This document shows, piece after piece, positions 36,188 to 43,244 of a stretch of 64,000 nt of DNA. A model generated the notes under the pieces. That model was not told the DNA's origin, did no database searches, and saw only the letters and a program-made list of their open reading frames with translations. Origin of the DNA: Caballeronia telluris (GTDB lineage: Bacteria; Pseudomonadota; Gammaproteobacteria; Burkholderiales; Burkholderiaceae); NCBI RefSeq assembly GCF_001544495.1, contig NZ_FCNZ02000001.1:600092-664091 (forward strand), read 5' to 3'. The translations under genes were made by a program, and so were the position numbers. How positions within the stretch are numbered: position 1 is the first letter of the stretch; the number at the start of each line of letters is the position of its first letter.

Positions 36188-37390
36188 ATGTCACCCTGGC
36201 TGACCGTGGTGGGAATCGGAGAAGACGGCTGGGCCGGACTCGGGCGCGATGCGCGTCGCGCGTTGCTCGCGGCCGTCGCGGTCTACGGCGGCGAGCGGCA
36301 TCTCGCGCTCCTGCCCGCGCGCCTCTCGGCGCGGCGCGTGGCGTGGCCGAAGCCGTTTTCCGTCGAGCCGCTGCTGCATGAAAAAAGCCGGCCGGTCGTC
36401 GTGCTCGCGAGCGGCGATCCGATGCTGTTCGGCGTCGGCGGGACGCTCGCGCGGCATCTCGAAGCGAACGCGTGGCGTGTGCTGCCCGCGCCGTCGTCGT
36501 TGTCGCTCGCGGCGGCGCGATTGCAGTGGCCGTTGCAGGACGTGGCGAGCGTGTCGCTCGTCGGGCGGCCGCTCGCGTCGCTCAACGCATCGCTCAATCG
36601 CGGCGCGCGCCTCTTCGTCTTAAGCAGCGACGGCGCGTCGCCGGCCGCGATCGCCGCATTGCTCGACGCGCGCGGATTCGGCGCGAGCCGCATGAGCGTC
36701 TTCGAGCATCTCGGCGGCGCGAACGAGCGGCGCATCGACGCCCGCGCCGACGACTGGACGCACGCGCGCGTCGCCGCGCTGAATCTGGTGGCCGTCGAAT
36801 GCCGCGCGAACGCCGACGGCGCGAGTCTGCCGCTCACCGCCGGCCTTCCCGACGACGCCTATCGCCACGACGGCCAGCTCACGAAGCGCGACGTCCGCGC
36901 GATCACGCTCGCGCGGCTCGCGCCGCGCGCGGGCGAACTGCTGTGGGACGTCGGCGCGGGCTGCGGCTCGATCGGCATCGAATGGATGCGCGCGCATCCG
37001 TCCTGCCGCGCGATCGCGATCGAAGCGGATCACGGACGGCAGCGCCTGATCGAGCACAATCGCGACGCGCTCGGCGTGCCGGGCCTGCAGTTGATCGACG
37101 GCGAGGCGCCCGGCGCGCTCGTCGGCCTGCCTGCGCCCGACGCGGTGTTCATCGGCGGCGGCGTGACGGTGCCGGGCGTGCTCGACGCGTGCTGGGCGAA
37201 ATTGCGCGAAGGCGGGCGGCTGGTCGCCAATGCGGTGACGCTGCAAAGCGAAGCCGCGCTCATCGCCTGGCGCGCGCAGCATGGCGGCGACCTGACGCGT
37301 ATCGGCGTCGCGCAGGCCGAGCCGCTCGGCGCCTTCGATACCTGGCGTCAGGCGCTGCCAATTACGCTGCTGCATGCGTTCAAGCGCTGA
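36188..37390 (+). CDS. cobL: Precorrin-6Y C5,15-methyltransferase (decarboxylating)
   Basis: 400 residues, a natural fusion of CbiE-like (N-terminal, [32 protein letters not shown]) and CbiT-like (C-terminal, [20 protein letters not shown]) methyltransferases. It methylates C5 and C15 and removes the C12 acetate carboxyl. GAGGATC precedes the ATG at 36188. It is the first gene of the plus-strand unit cobL-cbiD-cobK-cobM, divergent from cobG. Confidence 0.94.
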   Translation: MSPWLTVVGIGEDGWAGLGRDARRALLAAVAVYGGERHLALLPARLSARRVAWPKPFSVEPLLHEKSRPVVVLASGDPMLFGVGGTLARHLEANAWRVLPAPSSLSLAAARLQWPLQDVASVSLVGRPLASLNASLNRGARLFVLSSDGASPAAIAALLDARGFGASRMSVFEHLGGANERRIDARADDWTHARVAALNLVAVECRANADGASLPLTAGLPDDAYRHDGQLTKRDVRAITLARLAPRAGELLWDVGAGCGSIGIEWMRAHPSCRAIAIEADHGRQRLIEHNRDALGVPGLQLIDGEAPGALVGLPAPDAVFIGGGVTVPGVLDACWAKLREGGRLVANAVTLQSEAALIAWRAQHGGDLTRIGVAQAEPLGAFDTWRQALPITLLHAFKR

Positions 37391-37413
37391 CTTCGGATCG
37401 AGACCACTCAGCC

Positions 37414-38511
37414 ATGCGTGACGAGACGACCGAACAGCCCGCGCCGCTCCGAAGCGGTTACACCACCGGCAGTTGCGCCACCGCGACGAGTCTCGCGGCC
37501 GCGCGGCTGCTGCTGTGCGGCGAAGCGAGCGAGGGCGCGGAAATCACGCTGCCGAAGGGGCAGGTCGTCATCATGCCGCTCGCATACTGCCGTCACAGGG
37601 CCGGCGACAGCAACATCGCCGAAGCGGCCACGGTGAAAGACGCCGGCGACGATCCCGACGTCACGCACGGCGCCATCGTGTTCGCGCGCGTGCGGTTGTC
37701 GTCGAAACCGGGCGTGCGGTTCTTCGCCGGGCCGGGCGTCGGCACGGTCACGCGCGCGGGCCTCGCGCTCGCGATCGGCGAGCCGGCCATCAATCCGGTG
37801 CCGCGCAGGATGATGACCGACCACATCGAAGCGCTTGCGCGCGAACACGGCTTTACCGGCGGCTTCGACGTCACGATCGGCGTCGAGAACGGCGAGGCGC
37901 TCGCCCAGAAGACGATGAATCCGCGGCTCGGCATCGTCGGCGGATTGTCGATTCTCGGCACGACCGGCATCGTCCGGCCGTTTTCGTGCTCGGCGTATAT
38001 CGCGTCGATCCATCAGGGCATCGACGTCGCGCGCGCCAACGGCTACACGCACATCGCCGCGTGCACCGGCAACCAGAGCGAGGACGCGATGCGCGCGCAC
38101 TACGGACTGCCGGACATCGCGCTCGTCGAAATGGGCGACTTCGCCGGCGCGGTGCTCAAGCATCTGCGACGCGCGCCCGTCGGAAAACTCAGCCTCTGCG
38201 GCGGCTTCGGCAAGATGAGCAAGCTCGCCTCCGGACACATGGACCTGCACAGCCGCCATTCGAGCATCGACCTGCCGCAGCTCGCCGTGTGGGCCGCCGA
38301 CGCGGGCGCGGATCAGGCGTTGCAGGACGCGATCCGCGCGGCGAACACGAGCCAGGAAGCGCTCGCGCTCGCGCGGGCGCAAGGCATCGCACTCGGCGAT
38401 ATCGTGTGCACGCGTGCCCGCGACGTGGCGCTCGGCGTGGTGCCGGAAGGCATCGTCGTGGAGGCGTTCGCGATCGACCGGCAAGGGTGCATCGTCGGAG
38501 CGGCGTCGTGA
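37414..38511 (+). CDS. cbiD: Cobalt-precorrin-5B C1-methyltransferase
   Basis: 365 residues with the family opening [20 protein letters not shown] and later [45 protein letters not shown] and [19 protein letters not shown]. CbiD does the C1 methylation in the anaerobic pathway, whereas aerobic producers usually use CobF. Its presence beside CobG suggests it stands in for CobF here. It lies 23 bp after cobL and overlaps cobK by 4 bp (GTGA). Confidence 0.95.
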   Translation: MRDETTEQPAPLRSGYTTGSCATATSLAAARLLLCGEASEGAEITLPKGQVVIMPLAYCRHRAGDSNIAEAATVKDAGDDPDVTHGAIVFARVRLSSKPGVRFFAGPGVGTVTRAGLALAIGEPAINPVPRRMMTDHIEALAREHGFTGGFDVTIGVENGEALAQKTMNPRLGIVGGLSILGTTGIVRPFSCSAYIASIHQGIDVARANGYTHIAACTGNQSEDAMRAHYGLPDIALVEMGDFAGAVLKHLRRAPVGKLSLCGGFGKMSKLASGHMDLHSRHSSIDLPQLAVWAADAGADQALQDAIRAANTSQEALALARAQGIALGDIVCTRARDVALGVVPEGIVVEAFAIDRQGCIVGAAS

Positions 38512-39263
38512 CGCGCGTGCTGCTTCTCGGCGGCACCGGCGACGCCCTCGCGATCGCGCGCCGTCTCGGTGCCGACCACGTCTACAGTCTCGCCGGACTC
38601 GGGCGCGTGCCCGCCGATCTCGCCTGCGAAGTGCGCGTCGGCGGATATGGCGGCGCGCAGGGACTGGCGGCGTTCGTCGCGGCGCAGGGCATCGGATTGC
38701 TGATCGACGCGACGCATCCTTACGCGGCACGCATGAGCCGCAACGTCTGCGAGGCGAGCGCTTTGACCGGCGTGCCGTGCTGGGCGATCCGGCGACCCGC
38801 GTGGACGCCGCAACCCGGCGACGACTGGCGCAATGCCGACGGCTGGAGCGAAGTCGTCGCGCGCATTGCGCCGTATCGGCGGGTGCTGTGGACGCTCGGG
38901 CGCGAGCCGCTTGCGCATGTCGACGAGATACCGCCGTCGCAGCACTGGACGATCCGCTGCCTGGACGCCCACGCGGGCAACGCGCGCGCGACGGTCATCG
39001 GCGCGCGCGGGCCGTTTTCCGTCGAAGGCGAACGCGCGCTGTTCGAAGAACGGCGCATCGAGATCGTGGTCAGCAAGAATAGCGGCGGCGGCGCGACCGA
39101 GGCGAAGCTCACGGTGGCGCGCGAGTTGCGCGTGCCCGTCGTGATGCTGAAAAGGCCCGAACTTCCCCCGGCGACCCGCGAGTTCGACGACACGGCAAGC
39201 GCCCTCGACGCGCTCGCGCACTGGCTGCCTTCCGATCAACCTTTGTTGCAGGTTTCACGATGA
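38508..39263 (+). CDS. cobK: Precorrin-6A reductase
   Basis: 251 residues, NADPH-dependent reduction of precorrin-6A to 6B. N-terminal nucleotide fold [20 protein letters not shown], then [16 protein letters not shown] and [15 protein letters not shown], all CobK/CbiJ landmarks. It starts at GTG 38508 within the cbiD stop (GTGA) and ends in an ATGA overlap with cobM. Confidence 0.94.
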   Translation: MTRVLLLGGTGDALAIARRLGADHVYSLAGLGRVPADLACEVRVGGYGGAQGLAAFVAAQGIGLLIDATHPYAARMSRNVCEASALTGVPCWAIRRPAWTPQPGDDWRNADGWSEVVARIAPYRRVLWTLGREPLAHVDEIPPSQHWTIRCLDAHAGNARATVIGARGPFSVEGERALFEERRIEIVVSKNSGGGATEAKLTVARELRVPVVMLKRPELPPATREFDDTASALDALAHWLPSDQPLLQVSR

Positions 39264-39985
39264 CGGTCTATTTCATCGGCGCCGGACCCGGCGATCCCGA
39301 ACTCATCACGGTCAAGGGGCAGCGGCTGATCCGCTCGTGCCCGGTGATTCTCTTCGCCGGCTCGCTCGTGCCCGAGGCCGTGCTGTCGGGGCACGCCGCG
39401 CACACGGTGGTGAACACGGCGGAGCTGGACCTGGATGCAATCGTCGCGCTGTTGCGGGACGCGCATGAAAAAGGGCAGGACGTTGCGCGCGTGCATTCCG
39501 GCGATCCGTCGCTCTACGGCGCGATCGGCGAGCAGATCCGGCGGCTGAACGCGCTGGCGATTCCCTACGAGATCGTGCCGGGCGTGACGGCGGCGGCGGC
39601 GACGGCGGCGACGCTCGGCTGCGAACTCACGCTGCCCGGCATCTCGCAGACGGTCATTCTCACGCGCTACGCCACGAAGACGTCGATGCCCGAAGGCGAA
39701 GCGCTCGCCGATCTCGCGCGGCATCGCGCGACGCTGGCGATCCATCTCGGCGTGCGGCACATCGAGCGCATCGTCGCCGACCTGCTACCGCACTACGGCG
39801 CGGATTGCCCGGTCGCGGTCGTGTTTCGCGCGAGCTGGCCGGACGAGGAGAAAGTGCTCGGCACGCTTGCCGATATCGCGCCGAAGGTGCAATCGAAGGG
39901 GATCGAGCGGACGGCGCTGATTGTCGTCGGTCGTGTGCTCGCGGCTGAAGGTTTCGCGGATTCGTCGCTTTATCGAAAGGCTTGA
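39260..39985 (+). CDS. cobM: Precorrin-4 C11-methyltransferase
   Basis: 241 residues, SAM-dependent methylation at C11. Motifs: [53 protein letters not shown] and YEIVPGVTAAAATAA. It is the last corrin-ring gene of the plus-strand unit, coupled to cobK by ATGA. Confidence 0.95.
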   Translation: MTVYFIGAGPGDPELITVKGQRLIRSCPVILFAGSLVPEAVLSGHAAHTVVNTAELDLDAIVALLRDAHEKGQDVARVHSGDPSLYGAIGEQIRRLNALAIPYEIVPGVTAAAATAATLGCELTLPGISQTVILTRYATKTSMPEGEALADLARHRATLAIHLGVRHIERIVADLLPHYGADCPVAVVFRASWPDEEKVLGTLADIAPKVQSKGIERTALIVVGRVLAAEGFADSSLYRKA

Positions 39986-39990
39986 CGGTG

Positions 39991-40392
39991 ATGCGCGATC
40001 TCGATTCGCTGTTCGAGGCGTTGTCGAAGTCCGCGTTTCGCCGGCGTTTCAGGCTCGGCGCGCGCGAGCTGGTTTATCTGCACGACAGAGGGCTCGACGA
40101 GGTGATCGCACACGCGCGCGAACTGATCGATAAACGGCTCGCCCCCGCTACGCTTTCGAACGACGGCAAGCAGACGCCGTTTCGCGGCCATCCCGTGTTC
40201 ATCGCACAGCACGCGACCGCGACGTGCTGCCGCGGCTGTCTCGCGAAATGGCACGGGATCGAAGCGGGAAGGGTGCTGGCTGACGCCGAGCGGCAGCACG
40301 TAGTCGATGCGATCGCGCGGTGGCTGCGGGAAGAGGCGAAGCGAGAGGTGAAGCCGAAGAAGGATTCGCGGCAGTCGGAGCTTCCATTCTGA
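39991..40392 (+). CDS. DUF4186 family protein
   Basis: 133 residues, starting MRDLDSLFEALSKSAFRRRF. The middle FRGHPVFIAQHATATCCRGCLAKWHGI carries the two family cysteines (CCRGC; shown split: FRGHPVFIAQHATATCC / RGCLAKWHGI) and is typical of DUF4186. Function unknown; a DNA- or nucleotide-related role cannot be decided from sequence. AAAGG lies about 10 bases before this ATG; upstream TTG and GTG codons at 39982 and 39988 are alternatives. It directly follows cobM, probably on the same transcript. Confidence 0.8.
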   Translation: MRDLDSLFEALSKSAFRRRFRLGARELVYLHDRGLDEVIAHARELIDKRLAPATLSNDGKQTPFRGHPVFIAQHATATCCRGCLAKWHGIEAGRVLADAERQHVVDAIARWLREEAKREVKPKKDSRQSELPF

Positions 40393-40428
40393 CACGGCAT
40401 CGCGCGGCGTCCGCCGCGCGATGCTGTG
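40393..40428. terminator. Strong stem-loop between the DUF4186 gene and the old terC end
   Basis: CACGGCATCGCGCGGC pairs with GCCGCGCGATGCTGTG (16 bp, one G-T) around the loop GTCC. It immediately follows the DUF4186 stop and faces the ancestral terC stop, so it could end transcripts from both sides. No T-run, so the strength is uncertain. Confidence 0.5.
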
Positions 40429-40443
40429 AATTCAACGCGGCTG

Positions 40444-40541
40444 CTACGCGCTTCTGCGCGCCTTCGCCCTCCGCGACAGCATATTCAACCCCTCCACCAG
40501 CGCCGAGAACGCCATCGCCGCGTAGATATACCCCTTCGGCA
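40444..40541 (-). pseudogene. Orphan 3' end of terC left behind by an insertion
   Basis: On the minus strand this reads [20 protein letters not shown] then [11 protein letters not shown] and a TAG stop. It is the same as the C-terminal region of the TerC protein encoded at 46437-47204 up to KARR, but with its own ending. No upstream terC sequence precedes it here. It is best read as the original 3' end of terC, separated from the rest by the island to its right. Confidence 0.85.
40454..40541. repeat. Left 88-bp direct repeat (terC 3' segment)
   Basis: From CTGCGCGCCTTCGCCCTCCG to CCCCTTCGGCA, identical to 46471-46558 except for one base (C at 40510, T at 46527). Same orientation. It acts as the left boundary of the inserted segment. 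Confidence 0.93.
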
Positions 40542-40735
40542 TAGTCACACTAATCGCACTCTGCCTTGTCCAGTAACGATTTCGCTTCCTGTCTAGGGCC
40601 GATTTCCGAGTCTGAAAATGTACGATTGAGGCGCGATAAATCAATGACTTGTCTGGATGTTTTGTACGACACAGTTCGTGTCTTACGGCTTAAGCGCACA
40701 GATGAATGGCTGTGTCTTCTTGGATGTATTCCCTC

Positions 40736-41837
40736 GGCGGCCTCAAAAGCGAGGTGCAACACCTGTCTCGTATAAGGTGTTGCAATGCCCGACAATACTT
40801 CGTATCAACAGCTTCAACCTGAAGAACGCCTCGCCATTGCAAGCCTGCGCCAGCACGATGTGAGTATTCGGACCATGGCCCGAATACTCGGGCGTTCGGC
40901 GTCCACGGTGAGCCGTGAACTGACGCGAAACAGTTCTCCCGCTGGCTACGCATCAGTGCGGGCTGGAGCGCTCAGCACCGCCCGCCGTAGCGCGGGCCGC
41001 CGCCCCGCGAAGCTTTGCCTACGGAGCGTTTGCTGGCGGGTCGTGTCACCCTGCTCGATTGGAAATGGTCACCCCAGCAGATATCGGGCACACTGAAGCG
41101 CATGTATCCGACCGAGCCGACCCAGCACGTTTCGCACGAAACCATCTACACGGCCATCTATGCGCAGCCGCGCGGCGAACTGCGCCGTCAGCTCATTGCC
41201 TGCTTGCGCCACGGTCATAGCGCCCGCATGTCCCGCACGCGCGGCACCGACCGGCGCGGGCAGATTTCCGACATGGTCAGTATCCATGTGCGGCCGCCCG
41301 AAATCGAAGTCCGCCTTCTCCCTGGTCATTGGGAAGGCGACTTTATCAAGGGCGCCGGAAATCATTCGTCTGTCGGCGTCCTGGTCGAACGGACCAGCCG
41401 CCTAGTGCTACTCGCCAAGATGGAAGGCGCCACCGCCGCTTCAGCGCTGGCGGCCTTCTCTGCCAAACTCAACTCGATTGCCGTACCGCTGCGACAAACC
41501 TTTACCTACGACCAGAGAAAAGAAATGTCGCGGCATCGAGAACTCACTGCATCCACGGGCGTGCGCGTGTACTTCTGTGATGCCCACAGCCCCTGGCAGC
41601 GCGGGACCTGCGAAAACACTAACGGATTGCTTCGTCAATATTTGCCTAAGGGCGCCGACCTATCGGTCTACAGTCAGGACGAGATCGACGCCATCGCCGA
41701 CAGCCTTAACAGCCGGCCTCGCGCGACTCGCGAGTTCCATTCTCCATTCGAGGTCTTCGCCGCTACGCTTGCTTCAGCGAGCCAGCCTTATGGTTCTAAA
41801 CACTAGACTCCCCGCTGCACTTCAGTTTGAAACCGCC
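40736..41837 (+). mobile_element. IS30-family insertion sequence, about 1.1 kb
   Basis: Imperfect terminal inverted repeats: the left end starts GGCGGCCTCAAAAGCGAGGT and the right end, reversed, starts GGCGGTTTCAAACTGAAGTG. A transposase reading fills the inside. The length is typical of the family. The flanks (CTC left, ATC right) do not give a clean target duplication, so the exact ends are approximate. Confidence 0.75.
40785..41806 (+). pseudogene. IS30-family transposase, frameshifted
   Basis: The first frame (from 40785) has the helix-turn-helix region LQPEERLAIASLRQHDVSIR and ILGRSASTVSREL and goes off at about 41015. The second frame, one base back, continues LLAGRVTLLDWKWSPQQISG to 41806 with the DDE core: GHWEGDFIKGAGN, TYDQRKEM and FCDAHSPWQRGTCENTNG. 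One missing base in the short T-run CTTTG near 41013-41017 explains the break. The second catalytic block has Arg (QRKE) where Gly is usual. It is probably inactive unless frameshifting occurs. Confidence 0.85.
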
Positions 41838-41845
41838 ATCTGATT

Positions 41846-42116
41846 CCGTTCACGAATCTGCGGCTCTCGCTTGCCGATAACTGGGGAAAGCTCCACAAGC
41901 GCGGCACGGCCACCGCGGACGCCGCGTTCACTGCGCTTGCGGGCGCCGGTCCGCTGATCTCGCAGGCGTGGGGCGGCATGCCTCTGAAGCTGAAGGCCGT
42001 CATCCCGCAGAACGTGTAGCAGCGGATCGCTTACACGCTCTTCGGCTTGACGTTCATCTCGATCCGCTACACGTCGGTGCACCTCGCGCCGAAGGAAGGC
42101 GACGATGACACCCAAT
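41846..42116 (+). pseudogene. Remnant of a phage holin-like gene
   Basis: The open reading NLRLSLADNWGKLHKRGTAT is followed by two hydrophobic stretches (ALAGAGPLISQAWGGMP and IAYTLFGLTFISIRYTSV) separated by an in-frame TAG at 42017-42019. Small two-helix proteins with an N-terminal NW.KLHKRGT pattern sit before lysozyme genes in Burkholderia phages. Here the 5' end is cut off by the IS element and the reading is stopped, so it is inactive. Confidence 0.5.
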
Positions 42117-42575
42117 ACCGAGATGGTGCTTGTCGAAGAGCTGCGCCGCGACGAGGGCGTGCGCTATAGACCCTACCTCGATTCGAAGGGCATTCCAACG
42201 GTGGAGGGTCGGGCACAACCTGCGCGCAAAGCCGCTGCCGGCCGGTTGGAACTATCCGCTCACCAACATGCAGGTCGACGAACTTCTGGCTGATAACCTC
42301 GATGACGTCTACGCCGACCTCGACCGCAACCTGCCCTCATGGCGTGCGCTTGACGCCGTGCGTCAGCGAGTCATCGCCAAATGTGTTTCAACACGGGCAT
42401 CGGCCGGCTGCTCGGCTTCGCAAAGATTATTGCCGCGGCTCGCGCGCGCGACTACACGCGGGCCGCTGTCGAGATGCTCGACTCGAAGTGGGCCCGCGAA
42501 GACGTCGGCATCGGCACGGCCGTGACACCGGGCCGCGCGCTGCGCCTCGCCAACTTGATGAGGGCCGGCAAATGA
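42105..42575 (+). pseudogene. Phage endolysin (GH24 lysozyme), two frameshifts
   Basis: The start MTPNTEMVLVEELRRDEGVR is followed by YRPYLDSKGIPTV, which has the Glu-8-Asp-5-Thr catalytic triad of T4-type lysozymes. An extra base near 42205 moves the reading to the next frame (GHNLRAKPLPAGWNYPLTNM, DLDRNLPSWRALDAVRQRVI). A missing base near 42379 returns it to the first frame (MCFNTGIGRLLGFAKII to LANLMRAGK). Pieced together it is a full-length peptidoglycan hydrolase of about 155 residues, now broken. Confidence 0.85.
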
Positions 42576-43147
42576 TTGAGATCGTGATGAAACTCGGGCC
42601 GTGGATTCTCGCCGGCTTGTCCGCCGCTGCGGCGCTGCTCTTCCATTGGAATGCAAAGGCGAAGGTTGCCGACGCGCAGCACAGGGCGCGAATCGATGTT
42701 GCGGCCGCAAAGGCGACACAACATGTGGCGGAAGAGAAGCTCAACGCACGCAAGACGGCAGACGTCCAAGCAGACGCCGATGCCGCAAAGACTGCGGCCA
42801 CGGCCGCGCAGGAGCGAATCAATGTGGAAAATTCTCAGTCTGTGCTCGACAACGACCTGCTCGTAACGAGCTTCTCTGGGTGCTTCACGGCTCCGGTTCA
42901 GATAATCCCGAATCAGGTCAGGGAGGTGCCAGGCCCGATTCGGGTCGTCGATAACTCGTGCCTGTATTTCAAGCCGATCACGCCGAGCGACGCTGATGTG
43001 GGCGTCATGTCGCGCGACCTGATCAATCAGATCTCGACGCACGACAAGGTCGGCATCCAGCATTGCAACTGGAAATTTTCAACAGCGCCCGCGCAAAGTT
43101 CGACTAGTTCCGGCAGAACATCAGCATCCTCCATCAGCAACAAGTGA
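42572..43147 (+). CDS. Spanin-like phage lysis protein
   Basis: 191 residues starting in an ATGA overlap with the endolysin stop. One N-terminal membrane helix (LGPWILAGLSAAAALLFHW) is followed by an Ala/Lys/Glu-rich coiled-coil-like segment (residues 30-90), as in an inner membrane spanin. The rest (CFTAPVQIIPNQVREVPGPI) is outer-spanin-like in composition. The frame is intact, unlike its two neighbours. The assignment rests on position and topology. Confidence 0.55.
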   Translation: MIEIVMKLGPWILAGLSAAAALLFHWNAKAKVADAQHRARIDVAAAKATQHVAEEKLNARKTADVQADADAAKTAATAAQERINVENSQSVLDNDLLVTSFSGCFTAPVQIIPNQVREVPGPIRVVDNSCLYFKPITPSDADVGVMSRDLINQISTHDKVGIQHCNWKFSTAPAQSSTSSGRTSASSISNK

Positions 43148-43244
43148 TCGTTTGGCTGCGCAGGGCGGTCCGCCGGGTTTGCTTGAGAGTCCGCTCACCA
43201 TGTGTCACTATTACCGCCCATCGACGGACGGGACCGGCCACAGA

